DNA of 64,000 bases from Ornithodoros turicata (lineage: Eukaryota; Arthropoda; Arachnida; Ixodida; Argasidae): assembly GCF_037126465.1 (NCBI RefSeq), contig NC_088203.1, positions 96,286,668 through 96,350,667 on the forward strand. Reading direction: 5' to 3'. This document shows positions 10,701 through 21,500 of the stretch, in pieces. The position numbers and the translations under genes are program-made. The notes beneath the pieces were generated by a model, which had not been told where the DNA came from, made no database searches, and was given only the letters and a program-made list of their open reading frames with translations. Numbering within the stretch: the stretch's first letter is position 1; each line of letters starts with the position of its first letter.

Positions 10701-13700
10701 ATCAGTCTGTGGCCCAACAAGTAGTACATGTACATGACTTGCGACCACCGTTTCTTGTGGCGAATTTTGGTCTTGTCCTTGAGGTGAACCATTAACCTGT
10801 TTCTGCCGGGCATCAGCCATTCGATTCGTCCGCCATATGGGGTTTCCATGAGATGCGGAGGTCGCAAGCAGACATCATCCACGCCATGGACGCACCTGCA
10901 AAGAAAGTTCGGTGGGCCGCGACGTACTGATGTGCATCGCCGCCACGTGTGCTTACCGGACGGCATCGTCCACCACGCTAACTAGTGTTCTGACGTAGTC
11001 GTTAATGACCGTTTTCTTGCCGCTATCTTCCTCCCTGAAGGCATCGTCGAAGAATATGTGCGCTAAAAGGAAATGGAAGACGTGACGCGTTACAAATTAT
11101 AGGTTTCTTCCCGCTTCGTTGTAGGCACATGTACCTTCGAGTTCATAGTAATGCATGTACGCTGTTCCTTCGAAGTTGAGCAGGGAAAGTCGTCGGGCAC
11201 ATTGGTCGCTGTCCATCCTGAAAAATATGGCAGTGTACGCGCTGTCTAGTTGAGACGTTCAGCAAAACGAACATTGGGAACATCGAGCTTGGTAAGGGCT
11301 TCAGTAATCATAGTACTAGGCAATAGTGATGAAGGAAAGTGCCTCAGGACGAGAGCCGCCGAAATTTCGAACAGTCGCTGTTCGAAATATCGGCGGCTTT
11401 CGTCCTGTGCCCAGGAGAAGAACAGTCTCTGTTCGAAATATCGGCGGCTCTCGTCCTGTGCCCAGTAGAAGAACAGTGTTTGTTCGAAATATCGGCGGCT
11501 CTCGTCCTGTGCCTAGAAGAAGAACAGCCTCTGTTCGAAATACCGGCGGCTCTCGTCCTGTGCCCAGAAGAAGAACCGTGTGTCTGTTGGAAATATCGGT
11601 GGCTCTCGTCCTGAGGCACTTCCCTTTATCTTCGTTACTGGTTCGTTGGATTTTCTACGTTTCTAAGCAACAGTGAGTTTTATTATAACGTACGCTGTCG
11701 CCTTTGCGTACGTAAGGGATAACGTGACGGTTCTGCGCAATGCGCAAAGCTCTGCTTGTGTCTCGCCGCGCAAAACCGCCAACGCGTACGCGATCCCATA
11801 CGTACTCGAAGACGACAGCGTACGATAGACTAAAGCTCAGCCATCACCCTGGCATTCACGACGTACAATACACGTGCGTGAGATACATTTACCTTAGAAC
11901 TGATTTGAGAAGCTGCCGCATTTCATCTTTAGATTCGTGCCACATGGTAGCGCATGCGAAAATGCGGGTCACATCGTCACACTCATCAGACAAGGGTACC
12001 GCGCTTCCAACGCTAACGGTCTCGGACGTGATGGAGTCCTCCCGCATCGCAGCCTCCTTGCACGCACGCCGCCGTACATTAAAGATCATCGACTGATCGA
12101 CGAGCGCTCCGCAGAAGGATGGGTTCATGAAAATACTTCAAAAGACAGCAGTAATAAGTATCGCGTAATGGTACCAGTACTTGTCACTTACGTTTCAGTC
12201 CTCGTGAGCCTGGACGACCCTAGAACCCAGATGTGTCTCGAAATCCACATCTGGCCAAAAAGCCACAGGAACCAGAGCCAAGTATTGTGGTCTGCCAGCA
12301 ACTGCAGGAGAGTCTTCTGCTTCGTATCGCAGTTGTAGAAGAGGTACCGCGGTAGGACGTCAGTCAAGAAGCACTCATCAATGGCGCGTAAGCTGCAGGC
12401 CGCTGACATCAAGGCCACGAGTGTCGGTACGGTCAGGCAAAGCGGTAATGCAAATGAGAATCCTTGCATGCGCACTCGACAAGCGAAACTGCCAGCCTTG
12501 TAGCAGATGTAGGCGGACGCTATTTGTAGTCCACCGATGATTAGTGGCATCTCTGGGTAGCTAGATATGAGGCGGTCCTGCTGAGTGGCAACACTGGGCG
12601 TTCCGAGTTCTAGGAACGTGCTAAACTCGAACAAAGATACGTTGTGTTCTCTTAAATATGCTTTTGCTAACGTGAACTTCGAGTGGCACGATAATGGAGC
12701 AAAAGAAAACAAGCAAAAAAGCAATAGAAACGCCTTCCACAAGGACGTGAAGAGCAAAGTAAAATTGCGGCTTAGGGACAAGTCCTTTTTGATACTCCTA
12801 AGGTAAATTAACGGAACACGTCTCGTCGAATCGCCGTCGTCGTCGTCCACGAAACAGTCCCACCAGGCACAAGACACGAGCAGAAGGGACAGCGGCAGTT
12901 CTGGGGACCGGGCAACAAGACCTGTACATTGTCCAGCCAGTGCAAGCAGGTCGAAGATAGTTGCCATTTTGAAGAATCCATCGCCGGCCATAGGAGCCAG
13001 CATAGCCGGCACAATGGCTACACAGCTTGTTAACATGGCAGCCTGTACCGCGCCGAGCTTTGGCAGGACAGCAAAGGACAACACGCCCAACCCGACAGCG
13101 TGCATGCTTTCCATGATTAACACCTGCGCAGATGAGTAGAATGTGAGACAGTGGAAGGCATAACAAGTTGGTCAATTAATAATAAGCGGACATGGCGCCT
13201 GTCTCTAATAGTCTCCCGAGATAGGGAGTTCCGGCATTCGCATCAGAAAAGGTATAAATCTTTCTGCGAAGAGACTTAACGGGTTGTTATCGGCTTCAAA
13301 GATAGTCCAGCGTCGTGGGAATGCGTTTACTGTCGAAAATGAGTCAGTGCGTTGTATACAGAGTCGGAACGTGATAAGTACCACGCTCCATTCACTCAGC
13401 TGTATTTTACGGCCATTGAAATAATGCTTTCGCCGTGGCCAACTATACTCCGATCTGCCGGAGGGGGCCGGGGCACAACCCCTTCTCACTTCATACACAA
13501 AGGTCGGGCAGGGTGTCGGGAATTCCGTGGTGTGACGTTGTGAGGCAAATTCTTACAGGATTTTTATGATCACTCGCATGAAACACACGATTCTTAGGAT
13601 GTCCTCTGAAACGTCCATCTCGAGTGTCAGCCTGGAAGACTTCCCTGAGGGGGCCTGCCCCTTAGCCATCCCCTCCCCCGCAGTCGGCGCTTATGCGTCC

Positions 13701-16700
13701 GAGCCAGCATATAGGAGCTCCAGTTGCAGAGAAGTAGGTCATGCGAAAAGATGAGCGAGGCAAACACGGGGAAACCGATTCACATGTTTTGCTAACGTGA
13801 ATAACGCTAAGGCATGCTGTGAGTACGTCATCTCCGACGGGGGTTTCCGCAAGTGGGCGCAAGTGTACAAGCAACAGTTTGAAGTTTTGAAGCCAGCGGG
13901 CGTACTACGTTGTGACTCGGAGGCGTCATACGCCTGTCTAAGCCAATCACAGAGGTATTTAGATTTGTGGGCGGAGTGTTTCTTTTTAGTTCCGTATTAG
14001 CGGCCGCGGAGCAACTGTGGCAACCGTGGACAGATGGAGAGAGGACAGCAGGAAGGCGTGGGGGACAGGGGGCTAGTATGCGACCTGGGCCGACTTCTGT
14101 GGATAACGGTGGACACATTCGTCTGGAAAGTCTTCGGAAACCCCAGGGAAAACTTCAGACAGCACAGGCGCGTGGTAGGATTCAAACCCACCATGTCCCA
14201 GTCTTTCAATGACGTCAACCAGGAAGCACTCATCAGTGGCGCTTAAGCTCCAGGCCGCTGACATCAAGGCCACGAGTGTCTGTACGTTCAGGCAAAGCGG
14301 TCTAAGCCTAAGCCAATCCATGGTCCATGGGCGTAATTGCCCTGTACGAGTTGACTGATTCTGAAGTAGGGACCGTGGTGCAGCACCGCTTATTTCGCTA
14401 GGTCTAAACCAGCAGTGCAAGAGCATTCTAGCGTACCACAAGGATGAGAAAGTAACGTCCTACTTACAAAAGCGAACGTCGAAAACTTGGGAACGTGGAC
14501 TCCTTGGAAGGCGCATGCCCATGCACAGTTCAGGGCAGCGAGGAACATGGGAATCCATTGCACCACTAGTAGTGTCCACTGCCAGGCTACACGCTCAGTG
14601 TCATCCACATCCGTCGAATACTGCTTGTCCGGTCTTAGTGCTGTTGGAACATACCAAGACATGTTAAAGCCTCCTCGCGGTTCTTCTAAAGACTGCGTTG
14701 GTTCCCATCACTTAGAGAAATAAAATCTGTGAACATCTGACATATGTTTAAGCAGCTACTGGAATGTCCCATTCCCTTCAATTTGTACGCATATTAGGCA
14801 TCACTTGCAATTGTCACTTATGTCACGGGAGGATTATGGCTAGTGTCAGCAACAGTTGAAGTGCACTCCATACGAGATTGACCATGGTTTCGTGACTGGA
14901 TGTCTCGCATGAATTGAAGCATGCCATGCTGGAGGAGGACGTCGGCCACGTCTTCGTCAAGCCTAATACAACACAGAGGTAAAGAAACAGAACTTCCCTG
15001 GCGTGAACTGTAAGGCACAGTGGCACTTCTGTGCACTACCATCACAGGTCTTCAGGGTATCGCAGCTATCACCACGTATGTTGTGGGTCCCCGGTTTTCA
15101 GAGTTTATTTTTTTGCCGTATAGAGTGTCTTGGGGAGTTTATTATTTTCTGAATATTAACAGTTTCTCGTACTCGTTTATTATTTTACGACTGAATAAGT
15201 ATGCGGACAAAAAATTAGGACTGTGAGGCGAGGTACTCAAAGCTGACTTGCAAATGCGCTTACTGTTACGCGACAGAACTTGCAAGACAGTGATATCTGT
15301 ATCGGGATCACCTGGTGACATGAACATTTCGAAATCCGCATATTCCTCGACACAATCGCCAGGCAGCTTTCACTTGCATCCCATATACCATCCTCGTTGC
15401 AACAGCTACAGCTGTCCTGTCATGAAGACAATTTTTGTCGTCTGTACTCCCTTGTCTACAGATGTGTAGCTTGGTTCTCAGAAAAAAAAGGGGGAAATGC
15501 AAACCCTAGGCGCTGGACGTTTTCAAAGTAGACCTGGGAAATAACCGAAATAATCTCGAAATGCCCACGTGTTCAGCAGAGTCACTAAATAGGATGCGTT
15601 ACTCAGAGATTCTACTGTCGATGTGCCTCTATAGGCAAGGATAGAGTTCTCCCGCGTTACACAGATGCTTCGCGCATTGGTTGGCGAAGGACTGTTGCAT
15701 TGTGGACTTGGGTCAGTTGGGCCACCCTCCCTTTCGGCTCCTAGCACGCGATCCACGGCAATCTTGACACAAAAAGAAACGAACCCTTCAACCAGCCATC
15801 GCGGTATGACTTTTCTTGACGAGTTATCTGGTATCCCATAAAGCGCAGCCTTTCGAATGAATCGGAACTGCTTGAAATTTTACCGGCGTATATTCTTCGG
15901 ATTTTTTTCGGACAAATCGGGCAAACCCACAGCACTAGTTATGGGACGTACCGGTAGGACAACGCACCAAAGTAAGTCTCATTTCTCACCACTGTATTTT
16001 TCTTCCGTTTGCTTCAAGAATGGCATCTAAGGGCCATCGAGCCAGATAGTTTCCAATTGGACCGTTTTGGCTCCGTGAAAAACACGGACGGATAAAAATA
16101 AATAAATATAAGACGGTTACGATTGCGTAACGCGAATTTCAGCTTGTGAAACCGGCCTAAGGATGGAGCTATGCAAGGACGACGTGGTAGAGGTGCGACT
16201 GCTTCAGTCCTGGCGCAACATTGCAACAAAATGCGGATGAAGTGTTGTCAGCAGACTTACACAGTCCTGTTGTGCACACAGGACGTGTTGTGTTCGGCGC
16301 AGTATCATTGTTGGACGGTCGTATCTGCGCCACGATAAGCAGGAATGTGGCCTTGGATAGTACGGCACCTCCGAGTGTCAGGAGGAAACAGAGAATGTAC
16401 GCGATTAGCTTGAGGCATCGCAGAGCTGTTTCCGCAAATACAGCCAGGGAAGACTCCTCTTCATCTTCGTCCGCTGGAGGACTTTCTTTGAAGAGGTGCA
16501 CAGAGCTGCATGGATATAACGATGATCTTGGATGAGTGTGATATGTTAGGACAAGAAGAAGACTGACAAACACTGCACTCAATAACCCGAGGTCGCGAGC
16601 CTACATTGCCTACTGGACAAATGTATTCTTTTGCTTCGGGTACACGCTACGACAGTGAAAGAGTTCGCCGTCTGTCCCACTGATCTGTGCACTCAGAAAA

Positions 16701-17551
16701 GCAACAATAAAGCGGCATTCGGAGACGGGCCACAACACTATGGTGAAAAAGGTGAAGCAACGTGGACCTCACGTGTAGTTGTAGTAGTAGTTGTGCAATC
16801 TTCAGGCGATGCCAGCAACGCGCCTATCCGATGAGACCGTTCCACGCGCACGAGGGAAAACGGAAAAGCTGAGGGGCTGCGCGAAGGGCTGGTATAGCGA
16901 CGTTACGCTCGCTTATAGCAACGGTGATAACAAATGGCCTATACGCTATAGGCGAAAGTCTTGTACGCGCGAATTCCGACTCTTACGAGCTTCAATGGGC
17001 ACGGAGGAACAAGGAGGTGAAGCTTCATCCACGCAGCGAGAGAATGGCCGTGAAACGGGCACGAGCTCGCAGTGTCATCTGATGCACGAGGCTGGAAATC
17101 TTATGAAGCTTGCTATTGCCCGGTGGGCATTGGAGGCATCGGCCCGTGTCAGCGACGGCTGTGTCCTCGCTATCGGCTCGCGCTCAACAGCTCTGCGGGA
17201 TGCCCATGCTCCTTCTGTCATCTGCTCAACCCCACAGACAGAAAGGGATTGTTTCTCGTGGATTTATCGCTGTCAAACATCATTCACGTTTCTCAGTAGG
17301 TCAACATCGGTAACACACGCTAGAAGCTGCCGTATAGCTCGCACGGAATATATTCCCATGCCAAAGCACGACACTTAAAAGGGCACGGCTGCGGAGCGTC
17401 ATCTGTCGCAAAACGGTGTTGCAGGTGACCGTTACACTGTCACTGTGCGCTAGCTCAGCATAATTCATGACGTCAGTACTTACCTAGGCGGAAGAGGAGG
17501 AAGCTCAGCGATATTTTCGAGGTTTCTTTCAGTGCATAGTTGATCAGCCAT
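7727..17551 (-). CDS. CHS: Chitin synthase, copy A (11 exons, 1429 aa)
   Basis: Family 2 glycosyltransferase that polymerises UDP-GlcNAc into chitin at the plasma membrane. Exons on the minus strand: 17551-17484, 16505-16261, 14640-14468, 13123-12192, 12135-11893, 11217-11135, 11062-10957, 10895-10528, 10283-9688, 9260-8714, 8655-7727. The total is 4290 nt, a multiple of three, and all junction phases agree. The order is N-terminal membrane helices, a catalytic core with CATMWHE, LDGDINFRP, EDRW and QRRRW, then TWGTRE and a C-terminal helix cluster. The start exon (MADQLCTERN...) was chosen because its phase-2 donor fits exon 2. Compared with copy B, three introns are absent and the coiled-coil segment after TWGTRE is shorter. 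All catalytic motifs are intact, so it is probably functional. Whether it is the cuticular or the gut-type enzyme cannot be told from sequence alone. Confidence 0.93.
8714..10895 (-). other. CHS: Copy A catalytic core, WGTRE and coiled-coil exons
   Basis: Exon 10895-10528 carries LDGDINFRPDAV, the Asp-containing nucleotide-sugar site, and ends in HPVGSG. Exon 10283-9688 carries GPMVWYQKFEYA, CSPGCFSLF, EDRWLC and QRRRWAPST, the acceptor and processivity motifs, followed by the first helices of the five-helix bundle. Exon 9260-8714 finishes the bundle, gives NIVTWGTRE and then a charged heptad-like stretch (about 30 residues, RKDREEVKNVLNG onward) predicted to be a coiled coil. In copy B each of the last two exons is split by an extra intron. 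Confidence 0.85.
11342..11617. repeat. 51-bp minisatellite (about 4-5 units) bounded by inverted repeats
   Basis: The block TTCGAAATATCGGCGGCT recurs at 11381, 11432, 11483, 11534 and, diverged, 11587, giving periods of 51, 51, 51 and 53 bp. The array is enclosed by AAGTGCCTCAGGACGAGAGC and its reverse complement. It lies in the copy A intron between 11217 and 11893. Because 51 is divisible by 3, several frames stay open across it, but the ORFs are a by-product. Confidence 0.85.
11675..11838. mobile_element. Palindromic MITE, copy 1 (about 164 bp)
   Basis: Two arms of about 65 bp form an imperfect palindrome with blocks ACGTACGCTGTCGCCTTTGC and GTACGTAAGGGATAACG. A clear relative sits at 51542-51704 inside the myosin gene. 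No coding capacity. No certain target duplication was identified. Confidence 0.65.
13997..14205 (-). repeat. tRNA-promoter SINE, copy 2 (reverse orientation)
   Basis: This is the reverse complement of the copy 1 body: GTGGACAGATGGAGAGAGGA, GTATGCGACCTGGGCCGACT and the B-box complement GGATTCAAACCC. It lies in the copy A intron 3 (13124-14467), and its 5' (B-box) end abuts the duplicated exon fragment at 14211-14300. Confidence 0.7.
14211..14300 (-). pseudogene. 90-bp duplicate of a copy A chitin synthase exon segment, in its own intron
   Basis: This matches exon segment 12356-12445 over 90 bp without gaps, with 8 mismatches by my count (about 91% identity). It still reads PLCLNVQTLVALMSAAWSL against PLCLTVPTLVALMSAACSL. 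It has no flanking splice sites in register and is not needed for the gene model, so it is a non-functional duplicate. It sits next to the SINE. Confidence 0.8.
14641..16260 (-). other. Copy A intron 2
   Basis: This 1.6-kb interval separates exons 2 and 3. Exon phase (phase 1 donor at 16261, phase 1 acceptor at 14640) is continuous without any extra exon. I see no recognisable transposon or RNA gene; scattered frames lack conserved residues. Confidence 0.5.
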
Positions 17552-18521
17552 GAGTGTGATTCCGTGTCCACGACAGCACAAGACACCCTTTCGACACCGG
17601 CAGTAATGCACAAAGAATGTTATGTTCCGGTAATATCTCACACTTGTCAAGTAGGATTAGCCTGCCTCAGGCAGCATCTGATAGTGACTCTTTTGTAGGG
17701 CACTCGAACATATGCGTACGTCAAAGTTAAAGCTCTCGCATTACGTGTACGTGTAAGCCGCGTGCTAAATGCAAACGGCTACGTTGATAATGTGCCCAAG
17801 CCATTCTGTTTGGCTTTGTATTTTAACGGTATGTGACGGTGGGTCCGGTGTGTCATTTAGGTAGAGGTCGACTTTCTGTTAAAACCTAGAGGAGTTGCAC
17901 GATGTGCCTGCTAACCAGTCCGTAAATGTTTCGACCAGATAATATCTACAGCCTGCCGCACCATATGTAGTGCACCTCTGTGTAGATCCCTGGAATGGTG
18001 ACTATCAAGGAGTGAATGAGAAAAGACACATCACAGTAATAAATAAATGGTCACAATCTGATCTGTTGCGACCTAGTGTTTAATCTCTAGAGGGAAACGG
18101 ACAGCTGCATCTACTGCATTTTATATTGTGACTCACAAACCAGCCAGTCCCTTACTGATGGCACGACCTGCATGGTGACGTTCTCAGGCGAGCGTGTCGT
18201 TCACAAACACTTGATGCTCGTCACGAAATACACAACTTTTCCTGAAAACCGTTATTGTTATACCCCACGTCGCGAACATCCTCTTCCACGAAGCCCCGAC
18301 GTTGCCTGAGCCGCAGACTGATATGTCTCAGTGTTGTTGCCATGCCGTTGCAACCTGACGTTTCACCAGGCCCCTGGAGCAGCACTGGAGCAACTTCCTT
18401 CCTTCTGTCACTCATTCTCTCTCACTAGATGTCATAAAGTTTTTTACCACGCTCAGGACATCCAAGATCTACACGTCGGGTCGGTAGTCATAGTCTCTTC
18501 GTCAGCATATCGACTGTCGCT
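17552..18521. promoter_or_regulatory. Spacer between the two chitin synthases; copy A promoter region
   Basis: The 970 bp between the copy A start codon and the copy B stop codon must hold the copy A promoter and the copy B 3' UTR, since both genes run leftwards. I found no convincing TATA box or polyadenylation signal. A 64-codon minus-strand frame at 18221-18415 has no recognisable features. Confidence 0.35.
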
Positions 18522-21500
18522 TCACATATGACTCTGTCGGTCGTCATAACTCGCAATACTCCGTCGGTCACCGTAGGCGTGCAGGCGAAGTCCATCTTCC
18601 TCTGGTGTGGCTGCTGTTTCGTATCCACCATTACTGTACGCTCCACTATCCGCATTTGCAAAGACGCGGTCGGCAGGGATGTTATTTGCTCGACGCCGAC
18701 CGCCGCCGACGCCAGAATACTCGTTCCGTGCTCCGAGCGTCTGCATGCGACTGTGGTTTGCCAGTACTGTATTCCGCCTCACTTCCAACGCTCGTAAAGT
18801 ATCGCGGCTACGGCTGAAACGTCGTAGACCGCTTAAGACGGGAGTACCCTCGGCGTCCACGGCATTGATGTTCATGAACCGTTTTCTGAAGGCCACATCG
18901 AGGGTACCGGTGCGAGCGCGTTGGTGTCTACGTTTCTCGAGGTTCTGTATCGTCTTGCGGCGTTCGAGACGTTCAGGGCCCATGTATTCGTCGCTGGGTT
19001 CGTCGTCGTCGATGCCTTTTAGCCTCTGCAACTGTCGCGCGATTTGTATAGCGTTTCTGTCGATGAAGGCGTCGTCGCTCACGTCGTCCACCTTCTGGTT
19101 GCAGCACGAAAGTTCTACCGAAGCCAGAATGTGAGAAAGGGTCTCGAATCGATGGAACAGCATGCCCGTAAACTGGATGATCATGATAACCGCGAAGAAT
19201 ATCACGAAGATGAGACCGATTGGCTCCAGCTGAAGGTACTCCTTGTCGATGATCACCTGACTGGTATCTGGGACGAAAGTGATGTTCGTTTTGACGCCTA
19301 GTGGCCAGTTGACGTGCAACTGCTTTTTGTTCAGCTGCAGAAGGAATACGATGAGAATGAAGAGGGCGTTTAGCATAAAGAAAGCGAATACGACACGGTT
19401 GCGTAACTCCTTCAGGTTGGAGGCGATGCGCGCCTGTTCTTGTTTGTTCTCGTCGATGGGGTACAGGTACTTCTCGACAAGGTCCTTCCAGAACTGAATT
19501 TCGGCTCCTGGAAGGTACTCGACTTCACCACGTTTCAGTTCCTTGTCTTCGATCCAGTAGGGATTGATGAGGTCATCACGTTCCTGCCTCGGCTCTGCAT
19601 AAAAAAATGAATCAGTTGCGCGTATCTCTTGTCAGGAAATCGTTGTATATACTTTTCAATGAAGATGGTAACGCGTCATTGAACCAATCAGGCACACAAT
19701 GGAAACAGATGGTAAACACACACTGTTTCCGGTACGCAGGGACAGACCTGAAGACGTTCTTGCATACAGGTTTTGTGTACCTTGGGATATTATAAAGGCA
19801 TCTCCCCGCAGCCCTATAGTACCCTCCTCTCTAAACGATGGTATGTCATAGAGGCGTCAAGTGCGATTGACGTGGCCCAAAGGACCCTTTGTGGCTCTAT
19901 AACGTTGGTACAACTTACCTAGTTGTTCGCTGAGAGATCCTGTCTCGCTGCCATATTCATCATCATTTTCCTCGACAGCATCCTCGTTCAGAACTGAGAG
20001 TCCGCCGCCGGCATCCGATTGTCTGGAAGACCGTCCACCGGAACGACGTCTGAACGGTTGGTGAGCCAGTGAGTTCCCTCCATGCCCAGCGTTCTCCAGC
20101 ATGCGCTCCATTCCCGCAATACGCTTTCCCAAGGTGTCCAGTTGATCGCTGATTCGCACCAGGTGGTACTTGTCTTCCTTGTTCGCTTGGTTGGAGCAAA
20201 ACATGCATGTGAAAAGGCCAGGTAGACTAAAGCCCTCGTCCCCTTCTTTGCTCAGATCAAGAAGACCTAGCAAGCCTTTCTTCTTTTTCTTTTTGAGCTC
20301 CTCTTGTAGCTTCCTTTCTGCTTCCATATCTTTCTTTGATTTCTTGGTTTCCGTCTGCAAGGGAAGAGACGAGGTTTGTGTTCACCAAGTGCTAAGCGTT
20401 TGGCGAGAGTCGTCTTACCTCTCTTGTGCCCCAAGTGACTACGTTGAGGTTTATAAGGGAGTAGAGTATGAGCAGTAGATACATAGAAGGAACGCTGAGG
20501 AAGTAGAGTAACCCGGGTATAATGCACATGAATTCTTGCGGGTGCATGACCGCTGCGACGAAGAAGCTGCCGGACAACGAGATGAGGAAAATAGCCGATG
20601 GCGACCCCACACCGTCTTCCGATATCTGGATAGCCGTTCCCACGAGCACCGCCATCATGAGTAAAGCGTAGGTAGCGCTCATGATCTGCGCGACGATAAT
20701 CTACGAGAGAAATGTGGGTACGGGGCTAAGTAACGGTAGAACATGGAACTACGCACCTATTTCTATTCTATTTACCTGGATGTTATTCTTAGTAGTGAAG
20801 CAGATAAGCATAAAAAGAAGTATCGGTACAATGTTGTAGGAGAACGAAATCCAATTGGATATCTTGAAGGCAGCCACCATGGCACCGACCAACATGAGGA
20901 AGATGGTACCAGGACCCAGGATCGTGCCCACCATAAGCATGCCTTGGTAGACAATGTACGGGAATGAGATGTTATCGTTGATTGCGACAGTCCTTTTGTA
21001 GTCGCCCAGCAGATCCATGATGTTAGCCATGGTGGATGGAGCCCAACGACGACGCTGCGTGTAGAATTCGCCGAAACCTTCTGGACAGTGTGTGTAAGCA
21101 TCAGAAGCAGCGCTGTATTCGACACGGTAACCCCGTTGCAAGAGAAGAGTGCAGAGCCAACGATCCTCCCCTGCCAAGTGAATCATTTAATGAGAACGTT
21201 CTTGGTTCATGTCGTCCGAATGAGTGACGTACCTTGATCGTACTGCACGTAGTGGAGAGCCTCATCGGAGCGAGTGGTGTACCTTCGCATGACGTTGTCG
21301 TCCATCAGTGCTTTGGCCCTGAAGAGGGAGAAGCATCCGGGACTACAGAGTACGCAACCGATCATGTGTTCTGTGGCCTTCTGCAGCCAGTGACCGATGG
21401 CGTACTCAAATTTCTGGTACCATACCATGGGACCTGCAACACGCACACCACGGTCGTGAGCGTTGTGACTTTCAAGCTTGGTTCGACTTACCAGTTCCGA

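Noticed and set aside
11342..11617. CRISPR array
   Set aside because: The repeat is continuous with no unique spacers, and the genome is animal.
11326..11676. Tandem-repeat protein on either strand
   Set aside because: The frames stay open only because the 51-bp unit is divisible by three. The array lies in an intron and is bounded by inverted repeats.
14818..15045. Possible extra chitin synthase exon (minus strand) with a PLCLTV stretch
   Set aside because: Exons 2 and 3 of copy A already join in phase with continuous homology to copy B, and no phase-matched splice sites flank this frame. The short match may be coincidence or a very old fragment.
16791..17378. 195-codon plus-strand frame in copy A intron 1
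   Set aside because: No recognisable domain or hydrophobic pattern, no ATG-linked context, and it lies antisense inside an intron bounded by phase-matched exons. Likely chance.
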